From NCBI RefSeq assembly GCF_042654365.1, contig NZ_JBHSGG010000048.1, positions 27,725 through 91,724 of the forward strand: a stretch of 64,000 nt of DNA. The letters are read 5' to 3'. The notes under the pieces were generated by a model. It did no database searches. It was given only the letters and a program-made list of their open reading frames with translations, and had not been told where the DNA came from. Shown piece by piece: positions 33,013 to 42,247 of this stretch. This DNA comes from Coralloluteibacterium thermophilum. GTDB taxonomy: Bacteria > Pseudomonadota > Gammaproteobacteria > Xanthomonadales > Xanthomonadaceae. The position numbers and the translations under genes were made by a program. How positions within the stretch are numbered: the first letter of the stretch is position 1; each line of letters begins with the position of its first letter.

Positions 33013-33582
33013 ATGACTCCATCCGAGATCGCCGCCCGGCTTCCCGACTACGCGCAGGACCTGCGCCGCAACTTCGAGCAGGTCCTGGCGGAGGCCGGCT
33101 CGCCCGGGCTGGACCGGCGACAGATCGCCGCGGTGGCGCTGGCGTCGGGCATCGCGGCGCGGTACACGGGGCTGAGCCGGGCGCTCGACGCCTTCGCGGC
33201 GGACGTCCTCGACGAGCGCGAGCGCTGCGGGGTGCGCGCGGCGGCGGGCACCATGGGCATGACCAACATCTACTACCGGTTCACGCACCTGGTCTCGAAC
33301 CGGGAGTACGCGGAGATGCGCTTCGGCCTGCGCACCAGCGTGCTGCAGTCGCCGGGCATCGACCGCGTCTCCTTCGAGCTGGCCGCGCTGGCGGTGTCCG
33401 CCATCAACGGCTGCGGCATCTGCGTGGACGCCCACGAGCGCGGGCTGCGCGAGCACGGCATGCCCATCGAGGGCATCCAGAGTGCGGTGCGCATCGCCGC
33501 GGTGGTGCATGCGGTGGCGGTGATCCTCGAACAGTGCGTCGATGCCGGGCAGGACCCGCATGCGGGGGCGGGGCTACAGTAG
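33013..33582 (+). CDS. ahpD: alkylhydroperoxidase AhpD-like protein
   Basis: A 189-residue AhpD/carboxymuconolactone-decarboxylase-fold protein. The catalytic CxxC is in INGCGICVDAHERGL, followed by the expected His. YRFTHLVSNREY and RTSVLQSPGIDRVSFELAAL are also family-like. AhpD can reduce peroxides or link AhpC to other reductants. Its position beside the AhpC/AhpF/OxyR block supports a role in peroxide defence. Its promoter must lie within or just after the heptamer array, because only 60 bases separate the array from the ATG. Confidence 0.9.
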   Translation: MTPSEIAARLPDYAQDLRRNFEQVLAEAGSPGLDRRQIAAVALASGIAARYTGLSRALDAFAADVLDERERCGVRAAAGTMGMTNIYYRFTHLVSNREYAEMRFGLRTSVLQSPGIDRVSFELAALAVSAINGCGICVDAHERGLREHGMPIEGIQSAVRIAAVVHAVAVILEQCVDAGQDPHAGAGLQ

Positions 33583-33706
33583 CCGCTGCCGCCGCGTCGT
33601 CGGACGCGGTGCTCTGCCCCTCCCGCACCGCGAGTTCCATGCCGATGCCACTGCCGTTGCCGTCCCGTCCGTCCCGCCCGCCACAGCCACCGGCGGGGGG
33701 CGGCGC

Positions 33707-34552
33707 ATGAGGACGGTCCGCGACCTGATCGACGACGGCGCCTCGCGCCTGGGCGCCGGCGATTCCCCGCAGCTGGACGCCGAACTGCTGCTCGCCCATG
33801 CGCTGGGGCGCTCGCGGACCTGGCTGGTCGCGCACCGCGACGACGTCCCGGACGCGGATGCGGTCGCCCAGTTCGGGCAGCTGCTGGCGCGGCGCATCGC
33901 AGGCGAACCCGTCGCCTACCTGCTGGGCGCACGCGGCTTCTGGAGCCTCGAGCTGGCTGTCGAGCCCGCGGTGCTGATCCCGCGCCCGGAGACGGAGCGC
34001 CTGGTCGAACTGGCGCTCGACCTGCTGCCGGCCGACCGCGAGGTCGAGGTCGCCGACCTCGGCACCGGCAGCGGCGCGATCGCGCTGGCCATCGCCTGCG
34101 AGCGTCCGCATGCGCGTGTCCTGGCCGTGGACGCGAGCGCCGAGGCGCTGGCCGTCGCGCGGCGCAACGCCGAGGCCAACCGCATCGCCAACGTCGCCTT
34201 CGCCGAGGGCGACTGGTTCTCGCCATTGGCCGGGCGGCGGTTCGACCTGGTCGCGAGCAATCCGCCCTACATCGCCGAGGACGATCCCCACCTCGAACAG
34301 GGTGACCTGCGGCACGAGCCGCGCGGCGCCCTGGCGTCCGGTGCCGACGGGCTCGACGCGCTGCGCCGCATCGTGGCCGAGGCGCCCGCCCACCTGCGCC
34401 CCGGCGGCTGGCTGCTGGTCGAGCACGGGTTCGCCCAGGGGCAGGCGGTCCGCGACCTGTTCGCCGCCGCCGCCTTCGAGGCGGTGACGACCGAGCGCGA
34501 CCTGGAGGACCGCGAGCGGGTCACGCTCGGGCGGCGCGCAGAGCAGGAGTGA
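33707..34552 (+). CDS. prmC: peptide chain release factor N(5)-glutamine methyltransferase
   Basis: A 281-residue SAM-dependent enzyme that methylates the GGQ glutamine of release factors. The N-terminal helical domain is followed by the SAM loop VADLGTGSGAIALAIA and the catalytic NPPY in VASNPPYIAEDDPHLE. AVLIPRPETERLVELAL is diagnostic. ATG 33707 follows a GGGGGG-type site and is the usual length start; the frame is open 55 codons further upstream. The stop codon lies in GAGTGAGTG, the arm of the repeat at 34547. Confidence 0.95.
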   Translation: MRTVRDLIDDGASRLGAGDSPQLDAELLLAHALGRSRTWLVAHRDDVPDADAVAQFGQLLARRIAGEPVAYLLGARGFWSLELAVEPAVLIPRPETERLVELALDLLPADREVEVADLGTGSGAIALAIACERPHARVLAVDASAEALAVARRNAEANRIANVAFAEGDWFSPLAGRRFDLVASNPPYIAEDDPHLEQGDLRHEPRGALASGADGLDALRRIVAEAPAHLRPGGWLLVEHGFAQGQAVRDLFAAAAFEAVTTERDLEDRERVTLGRRAEQE

Positions 34553-34627
34553 GTGGAGGGAAGTGAGAGGCGAGGGCGAGCAGTTGTTCTTCCCTCCCGT
34601 TTCTCACTCCTGGTCCCTCACGCCTCC
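34547..34627. repeat. purine-arm/pyrimidine-arm palindrome between prmC and dxs
   Basis: The left arm reads GAGTGAGTGGAGGGAAGTGA and continues to about 34580. The right arm reads CTTCCCTCCCGTTTCTCACT, then CCTGGTCCCTCACGCCTCC. GAGTGA at 34547-34552 is the last codon and stop of prmC. dxs converges and stops ten bases past the element. It is a possible bidirectional terminator. Confidence 0.75.
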
Positions 34628-34636
34628 GGATCGGCT

Positions 34637-36544
34637 TCAGCCGGCGGCGCTGCGCGGTAGCGCGCTCTGCAGCACGGCCTCCCAGCGCGCCTCCACCGCC
34701 GCGCGCACGCCGGCGACGTCCAGGCCGCACTCGGCCAGGAGCTGCTCGCGCGAGGCGTGTTCGAGATAGCGGTCGGGCAGGCCGAGGTGCTGCACGGGCA
34801 GGAGGAGGCCCTCCGCGGCGAGGAATTCGCTCACGGCGCTGCCGGCACCGCCCACGACCGTGTTGTCCTCGAGGGTGACGAAGCCGGCGTGCGTGGCGGC
34901 CAGCTCGCGCAGCAGCGCCTCGTCGAGCGGACGCACGAAGCGCATGTTGACCACGGTGAGGTCCAGCGCCCTGCCCACCTCCTCGGCCACCGGCACCAGC
35001 GCGCCGAAGGCGAGCAGGGCGAGCCGGTGGCCGTGGCGACGTACCTGCGCCCTGCCGACGGGCAGGGCGTCGAGGGCCGGCTCCACCGCGACACCGGGAC
35101 CCGTGCCGCGCGGGTAGCGGACCGCGGCGGGGCCGGGATGCCGGAAGCCGGTCGTCAGCATCTGCCGGCACTCGTTCTCGTCGGCCGGCGCCATCACCAC
35201 CATGTTCGGGATGCAGCGCAGGAAGGAGAGGTCGAAGCTGCCGGCGTGGGTCGCGCCGTCGGGGCCCACCACGCCGGCGCGGTCGATCGCGAACAGCACG
35301 TCGAGGTCCTGCAGGGCCACGTCGTGGATGAGCTGGTCGTAGCCGCGCTGGAGGAAGGTGGAGTAGATCGCCACCACGGGCTTGGCGCCTTCCAGCGCCA
35401 TGCCCGCCGCCAGCGTCACCGCGTGCTGCTCGGCGATGGCGACGTCGAAGTAGCGGTCGGGGAACTCCTGCGAGAAGCGGACCAGGCCGGAACCCTCGCG
35501 CATGGCGGGGGTGATGCCCATCAGGCTGCGGTCGACGCGGGCCATGTCGCACAGCCAGTCGCCGAACACCTGGGTGTAGGTGGGCTTGCCGGGGCCGGCC
35601 TTCTTCACCACGCCGACGTCGGGGTCGAACGGCGAGACCGCGTGGTACTCGATCTGGTCGCCCTCGGCCAGGCCGTAGCCCTTGCCCTTGGTGGTGACGA
35701 CGTGGAGCAGCTGCGGGCCCTTGAGGCCCTGCAGGGTGCGCAGGGTCGACACCAGCGCCGGCAGGTCGTGGCCGTCGATGGGACCGGTGTAGTGGAAGCC
35801 CATTTCCTCGAACAGCGTCGAGGGCACGAACATGCCCTTGGCGTGCTCCTCCCAGCGGCGCACGAAGCGCGCGGCGGGGTTGGACTTGTCGCCGAGGAGC
35901 TTCTTGCCGCCCTCGCGCACCGCGTTGAGGGTCTTGCTGCCCATCATCCGGCCGAGCATGCGGGTGAGCCCGCCGACGTTCTCGGAGATGGACATCTGGT
36001 TGTCGTTGAGGATCACCAGCAGGTTGGGCTCGGGGTCCAGTCCGCCTGCGTGGTTGAGCGCCTCGTAGGCCATGCCCGCGGTCATGGCGCCGTCGCCGAT
36101 CACCGCCACGACCTGGCGCGGGTCGTCCTTGGCGGCCAGGGCCAGCGCCATGCCCAGCGCGGCCGAGATCGAGGTCGAGGAGTGGCCGACGTCCAGCGTG
36201 TCGTACTCGCTCTCCTTGCGCTTGGGGAAGGGCGCGAGCCCGTCCTTCTGCTTGACCGTGTGGATGCGGTCGCGGCGGCCGGTGAGGATCTTGTGCGGGT
36301 AGCACTGGTGGCCGACGTCCCAGACCAGGCGGTCCTCGGGCGTCCGGTAGAGCCAGTGCAGGGCGACGGTAAGCTCGATGACGCCGAGGCCGGCGCCGAA
36401 GTGGCCGCCGGTGCGGGAGACCTGCTCGATGAGATAGGCACGCAGCTCGTCGGCGACGGCGGGCAGTTCGGATTCGTCGAACGTACGCAGGTCGGCCGGG
36501 CTGTCGATGCGCGAAAGGCGCGGATAGCGCTGGGCGTCGATCAT
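34637..36544 (-). CDS. dxs: 1-deoxy-D-xylulose-5-phosphate synthase
   Basis: A 635-residue thiamine-diphosphate enzyme that condenses pyruvate and glyceraldehyde-3-phosphate, the first step of the MEP isoprenoid pathway and a source of DXP for pyridoxal phosphate. The ThDP motif is VIGDGAMTAGMAYEALNHAG with the closing NDNQMS. GHFGAGLGVIELTVALHWL and VWDVGHQCYPHKILTGRRD are typical, as is FAIDRAGVVGPDGATHAGSF in the C-terminal half. ATG 36544 was chosen because MIDAQRYPRLSRIDSPADLR matches the family start. Confidence 0.97.
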   Translation of the reverse strand: MIDAQRYPRLSRIDSPADLRTFDESELPAVADELRAYLIEQVSRTGGHFGAGLGVIELTVALHWLYRTPEDRLVWDVGHQCYPHKILTGRRDRIHTVKQKDGLAPFPKRKESEYDTLDVGHSSTSISAALGMALALAAKDDPRQVVAVIGDGAMTAGMAYEALNHAGGLDPEPNLLVILNDNQMSISENVGGLTRMLGRMMGSKTLNAVREGGKKLLGDKSNPAARFVRRWEEHAKGMFVPSTLFEEMGFHYTGPIDGHDLPALVSTLRTLQGLKGPQLLHVVTTKGKGYGLAEGDQIEYHAVSPFDPDVGVVKKAGPGKPTYTQVFGDWLCDMARVDRSLMGITPAMREGSGLVRFSQEFPDRYFDVAIAEQHAVTLAAGMALEGAKPVVAIYSTFLQRGYDQLIHDVALQDLDVLFAIDRAGVVGPDGATHAGSFDLSFLRCIPNMVVMAPADENECRQMLTTGFRHPGPAAVRYPRGTGPGVAVEPALDALPVGRAQVRRHGHRLALLAFGALVPVAEEVGRALDLTVVNMRFVRPLDEALLRELAATHAGFVTLEDNTVVGGAGSAVSEFLAAEGLLLPVQHLGLPDRYLEHASREQLLAECGLDVAGVRAAVEARWEAVLQSALPRSAAG

Positions 36545-36614
36545 GCCGCGAATTGTCGCCCCCGCGTCATCCTGCGGCAAGGAACGCCGTGCAATGCGTT
36601 GGGCGGGCAGCCGG

Positions 36615-37520
36615 TCAGCGGCGCGCGCGCAGGCGACCCAGCAGGGCGCCGCGCGCCTCGCCGTCCTCCGCGGCCTCGCGCAGGACGGTGCCGGTGGCGA
36701 GGCCGGCCGCGATGAAGGCGGCCACGTCCTCCTCGCCGGCGCCGGCCTTGGCCGCGATCATCTGCAGCGTCTCGGGGCCCTTCATCATCACGCTGGCGAT
36801 GCGCAGGTGGCGCGGGAACTCGCGCTCGGTCTGCGGCCAGTGCCGCAGGCGCCAGCGGACCGGGGCGGCTTCCGCCTCGGCGCGCACCTCGTCCGCCTGG
36901 CCGAGCCCGGCCAGCCAGCGCAGGCGCGCCAGCGACTGGCGCGTGCCCTGCAGGTCCGCCGCGGTCGCGGGGACGATGGCGTCGGCGCCGAGGGCGGCCG
37001 TCGCGTAGGGCAGGTAGGGCTTGAGCGCGCCGTCGCCGATCCAGCTGTCGTCGGCGGGATCGATCACGAGCGGCGGCGCGTCCGGCACGCTCAGGCGCAG
37101 CGGCCCGGTGGCCGTGGCGAGCAGGTCGGAGAGGCTGCGGGACGCGCCGGCGCTGAGCGCCTCGGGCGCTGCGGCCGCGACCGCGACCGCTGCGGCGTGG
37201 GGGCCGGGGCCGGCGGTGCGGGCCGGCGGCAGGCCCAGCCCGGCCAGCGCATCGGCCAGCGCCCGGCCGCTGACCGGCCGCACGAGGCTGATGCCCACGT
37301 CGTCGCGCGGCGCATCGGAGATGCCGATCAGTGCCTGCGGTCCGTTGCGCATGCGCAGCCAGGTCATGTGGCCGGCCATCGAGTCGAGGTCGATGACCAC
37401 GACGTCGGCATCGGCTTCCGCCGCGACCGCCCAGCCCTGCGCGGACGCCAGCGCCCGCTCCATGGTTTCCCGTTCGGCATGCGCGATGCCGGAGAAACAG
37501 ATCGTCCCCATCGGTCCCAC
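36615..37520 (-). CDS. conserved hypothetical protein, response-regulator-like N-terminus
   Basis: A 301-residue cytoplasmic protein I cannot name. The first 105 residues alternate hydrophobic strands and helices in a receiver-like order (ADVVVIDLDSMAGHMTWLRM, then QALIGISDAP and ISLVRPVSGRALADALAGLG). The VRP-lysine-less loop makes a degenerate receiver plausible. The last 85 residues are helical and basic (RWRLRHWPQTEREFPRHLRI, ETLQMIAAKAGAGEEDVAAF), which could be a DNA- or protein-binding winged helix. ATG 37520 follows a GGGGGAGT site. No operon partner is obvious. Confidence 0.65.
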   Translation of the reverse strand: MGPMGTICFSGIAHAERETMERALASAQGWAVAAEADADVVVIDLDSMAGHMTWLRMRNGPQALIGISDAPRDDVGISLVRPVSGRALADALAGLGLPPARTAGPGPHAAAVAVAAAAPEALSAGASRSLSDLLATATGPLRLSVPDAPPLVIDPADDSWIGDGALKPYLPYATAALGADAIVPATAADLQGTRQSLARLRWLAGLGQADEVRAEAEAAPVRWRLRHWPQTEREFPRHLRIASVMMKGPETLQMIAAKAGAGEEDVAAFIAAGLATGTVLREAAEDGEARGALLGRLRARR

Positions 37521-37606
37521 TCCCCCCAGCTCCCCCTGGAGCGCCGGCGAGTCTCGGCAACCGGGACGGCTGCGTCAAATGGCAGGGGGGCGTGGCGTGC
37601 GCGCGG

Positions 37607-38245
37607 TCACGCCTGGAGGCGCCGGCGCCGCGGCAGGTGGCTGCGCAGGAAGGCCATCTGGTCGGCCAGGATGTGGCGGTTGGAGAGGATCAGGTGCTCC
37701 ACCCAGCTCGGGCGGTAGGGCACGGCCAGCAGCGGCATGTGCGCCTGCTGCGGCGTGCGTCCGCCCTTGCGCGAATTGCAGGCGAAGCAGGCGCTGACGA
37801 CGTTCTCCCACACGTCGCGGCCGCCCTGGGAGATCGGCTTGACGTGGTCGCGGGTGAGCTGGCCGCGCGAGAAGTCGTTGCCGCAGTACATGCACAGGTG
37901 GCCGTCGCGCGCGAACAGGGCTGGGTTGGTCAGCGCCGGCGCCGGGTTGAGCGCCTTGGCGCGCGCATGCCCGCGCGCGGCGACGATGGGGTGCAGCTCG
38001 ATGACGCTCTGGCGGTCGTCTGCGCGGTTGTGGCCGCCGCGCACGGTGAGGCAGGGATCGCCCAGGGTCCACACCACCGCCTCGCGGACGTAGAGACAGA
38101 CCGCGTCCTGCCAGCTCATCCAGTCGAGGATGCGGCCGTGCGCATCGAGGCAGAGCACCCGCGGGTACGGGCGGAACGGGCGCACGTTGCCGTGCGCGGC
38201 GAACGCCGCGCGATGGACCGTCGGCTGGAGCGTCGGACCCGGCAT
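37607..38245 (-). CDS. HNH endonuclease
   Basis: A 212-residue HNH nuclease. The zinc-bound core is in the second half: CMYCG, then LTRDHVKPISQGG (catalytic His), WENVVSACFACNSRKGG (Asn and second Cys pair). The N-terminal 110 residues form the extension seen in chromosomal HNH proteins of proteobacteria (FRPYPRVLCLDAHGRILDWM, then WQDAVCLYVREAVVW). ATG 38245 was chosen because the 48 upstream in-frame codons come from the heptamer array and encode low-complexity Pro/Cys/Ala. This type is common as a solitary housekeeping-like gene; its target is unknown. Confidence 0.9.
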   Translation of the reverse strand: MPGPTLQPTVHRAAFAAHGNVRPFRPYPRVLCLDAHGRILDWMSWQDAVCLYVREAVVWTLGDPCLTVRGGHNRADDRQSVIELHPIVAARGHARAKALNPAPALTNPALFARDGHLCMYCGNDFSRGQLTRDHVKPISQGGRDVWENVVSACFACNSRKGGRTPQQAHMPLLAVPYRPSWVEHLILSNRHILADQMAFLRSHLPRRRRLQA

Positions 38246-38285
38246 TCGCCGGAGGATAGAACAATTGCGTGACGGTTTTGCGGGC

Positions 38286-38462
38286 GGGAGGCGGGCACAG
38301 GGCACAGGGCACGGGGCACGGGGCACGGGGCACGGGGCACGGGGCACAGGGCACAGGGCACAGGGCACAGGGCACGGGGCACAGGGCACAGGGGCACGTC
38401 ACCCTCCTGTGCCCTAAGCCCTAAGCCCTAAGCCCTAAGCCCCAAGCCCCAAGCCCCAGCCC
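38286..38462. repeat. two-part heptamer array, G-rich then C-rich, upstream of the HNH gene
   Basis: About 15 tandem GGGCACA/GGGCACG units at 38293-38396 are followed, after a 12-base spacer, by about seven C-rich units (CCCTAAG four times, then CCCCAAG) to 38462. It starts with GGGAGGCGGGCA, nearly the same as the array at 32680. The halves have opposite strand bias and share GGGC/GCCC cores. It fills the gap between the acyl-CoA dehydrogenase stop and the HNH start. Confidence 0.9.
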
Positions 38463-38467
38463 TTTCG

Positions 38468-40255
<1,788 letters not shown>

Positions 40256-40315
40256 TGGCGATCCTCGGAGTGACGCGGGAAATGCAGGCGCGGCGCGGTC
40301 GGGCGCCGGCGGGAA

Positions 40316-40798
40316 TCAGCGCAGCGTGCCTTCGAGCCCGGGCACCGGGTTGAGCAGGCTGTCGAACTCGAACGGGAAGTCGCGGCGGTCGGGCTCGCCG
40401 GTGGCGATGCGGCCCTCCAGCCGGTAGCGCACGCTGCCGCGGCTGGTCAGCGCCGCCACCACCCTGTCGCTGGCGGCCTGGCTCGGCACCAGGCGCGCCT
40501 CCACCACGTCGGCGGCGAAGCGGCCGATGCCCATCTCCGGGGCGATGTCGATGCGCCCGGCCTCGACGTCGCCGAGGCGCAGCGTCGCCTGGACGCGGTC
40601 GAAGCGCATGCCGACCGTGCTGAAGTTCTGGATGCGGACCTGCAGCGTCCAACTGCCGTCGGACTCCACGTCGAGCTGCTGGATGCTGGCCTGCGGCGGG
40701 AAGATGCGGCGGATCTCGCCGCTCCCGCAGCCGCTCAGCAGGGCGGCGGACGCGAGCAGGAACAGGAACGTGACGAGCGGGGAACCCGAGCGGCGCAT
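40316..40798 (-). CDS. LEA type 2-like lipoprotein
   Basis: A 160-residue lipoprotein. The signal peptide ends in the lipobox LLSGC (Cys24). The mature domain begins GSGEIRRIFPPQASIQQLDV and shows a WHy/LEA-2-like beta pattern (WTLQVRIQNFSTVGMRFDRV, ATLRLGDVEAGRIDI). LEA-2 domains occur in bacterial envelope stress proteins, without a defined activity. It may be co-transcribed with the acyl-CoA dehydrogenase gene downstream. ATG 40798 is supported by the signal peptide. Confidence 0.82.
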   Translation of the reverse strand: MRRSGSPLVTFLFLLASAALLSGCGSGEIRRIFPPQASIQQLDVESDGSWTLQVRIQNFSTVGMRFDRVQATLRLGDVEAGRIDIAPEMGIGRFAADVVEARLVPSQAASDRVVAALTSRGSVRYRLEGRIATGEPDRRDFPFEFDSLLNPVPGLEGTLR

Positions 40799-40940
40799 GC
40801 GACCATCCGGCGGCGTAGGGGAGGGGCGCCGAGGATAGCAAGCAGCGATGGCGCAGGGTCGGCCGTGCGATGCGTGCCTGCACGACCGGGCCCGACGGAG
40901 GATCCGGACCCGCTGCTGCGCCGCGCGTGCGACCGGGCGC

Positions 40941-42023
40941 TCAGGGGCCGATGCGGCGCCCGGTACCGGGATCGAAGAAGTGCAGCCGGGCGGGATCGAA
41001 GCCGAGCCGCAGGCGCTCGCCGGGCTGCGGCAGCGCACCGTGGGGAGGCATCCGCGCGACCAGTTCGCGGCCGGCGTGTTCGGCGTGCAGGAACACCTCG
41101 TTGCCGACCGGCTCGACCACGTCCACCCGGACCTCGATCGCCGCCGCGTCCGCATCGGTGGCCGGCCGCAGCTGCTCCGGCCGCAGCCCGGCCACCACCC
41201 GCGTGCCGCCGCGGCCGGCGAGCGCGCCGCCGGGCACGGGGAGGCTGGCGGTCCCGAGCACGACGGCGCTGCCGTCCACGGTCGCCTGCACGTCGAACAG
41301 GTTCATGGCCGGGCTGCCGAGGAAGCCGGCGACGAACAGGTTGGCCGGCGCGTCGTAGAGCCGCATGGGCGTGTCGATCTGCTGGATCGCGCCGTCCTTC
41401 AGCACCACGATGCGCTGGCCGAGGGTCATGGCCTCGATCTGGTCGTGGGTGACGTAGATCATGGTCGCGCCGAGCCTGCGGTGCAGGCGCGAGATCTCCA
41501 CGCGCATCGAGGCGCGCAGCTTGGCGTCCAGGTTGGACAGCGGCTCGTCGAGCAGGAACACCGCCGGGTCCCGCACCAGCGCGCGGCCGAGGGCGACGCG
41601 CTGCCGCTGCCCGCCCGAGAGCTGGCCGGGCCGGCGGTCGAGCATCCCGTCCAGGCCGAGCATGTCCGCCGCCTCGCGGGTGCGGCGGGCGATCTCCTCC
41701 CTGCCGGCGCCGCGCAGCTTCAGCCCGAAGGCGAGGTTCTCCGCCACCGTCATGTGCGGATAGAGCGCGTAGCTCTGGAACACCATGGCGATGTCGCGGT
41801 CGCGCGGCGCGACGTCGTTGACCACGCGCCCGCCGATCGACAGCGTGCCGGCGCTGATGCTCTCCAGCCCGGCGATCATCCGCAGCAGGGTCGACTTGCC
41901 GCAGCCGGAGGGGCCGACCAGCACGAGGAACTCGCCGTCGGCGACCTCGAAGCTGGCGTCGTCCACCGCGACGAAGCCGTTGTCGTACACCTTGCGGACG
42001 CCGTCGAGGCGGACCGTTGCCAT
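40941..42023 (-). CDS. ugpC: sugar ABC transporter ATP-binding protein (UgpC/MalK type)
   Basis: A 360-residue ATPase of the carbohydrate-uptake CUT1 class. Walker A is VGPSGCGKSTLLRM, the signature is LSGGQRQRVALGRAL, Walker B is VFLLDEPLSNLD, and the switch His is in VTHDQIEAMTLG. A TOBE regulatory domain occupies about residues 240-355. No permease or binding protein lies nearby, so it may serve several sugar importers. It diverges from zwf with a LacI-type operator in the 224-bp gap. The name is a family label and the sugar is unknown. Confidence 0.9.
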   Translation of the reverse strand: MATVRLDGVRKVYDNGFVAVDDASFEVADGEFLVLVGPSGCGKSTLLRMIAGLESISAGTLSIGGRVVNDVAPRDRDIAMVFQSYALYPHMTVAENLAFGLKLRGAGREEIARRTREAADMLGLDGMLDRRPGQLSGGQRQRVALGRALVRDPAVFLLDEPLSNLDAKLRASMRVEISRLHRRLGATMIYVTHDQIEAMTLGQRIVVLKDGAIQQIDTPMRLYDAPANLFVAGFLGSPAMNLFDVQATVDGSAVVLGTASLPVPGGALAGRGGTRVVAGLRPEQLRPATDADAAAIEVRVDVVEPVGNEVFLHAEHAGRELVARMPPHGALPQPGERLRLGFDPARLHFFDPGTGRRIGP

Positions 42024-42094
42024 TCGTTCTCGCTCCCGCGGGGACGGACGGATCGTGCAGGATGCACGGCCGCCGGGGCTCCGCTACGCTCGCA

Positions 42095-42108
42095 TGTAAA
42101 CGTTTCCA
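42095..42108. promoter_or_regulatory. LacI/GalR-type operator between ugpC-like gene and zwf
   Basis: TGTAAACGTTTCCA differs by one base from the perfect palindrome TGTAAACGTTTACA and has the central CG step typical of LacI/GalR-family sites. It stands in a short AT-richer patch of a very GC-rich region, 72 bases from the ABC ATPase start and 140 from zwf. The regulator itself is not in the window. Confidence 0.65.
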
Positions 42109-42247
42109 GCCGGCGCGGGCAAGCGGCGCCGCAGCGGGACCGGGCCGCAGCGGACGGGGCCGGGAGGCATCCGCGAGCGCACGGCTCCTCCCACTGCAGG
42201 CTGCACATGCCAAGATCACGCCGTTCTTCCGACGGATCCGATTGACG

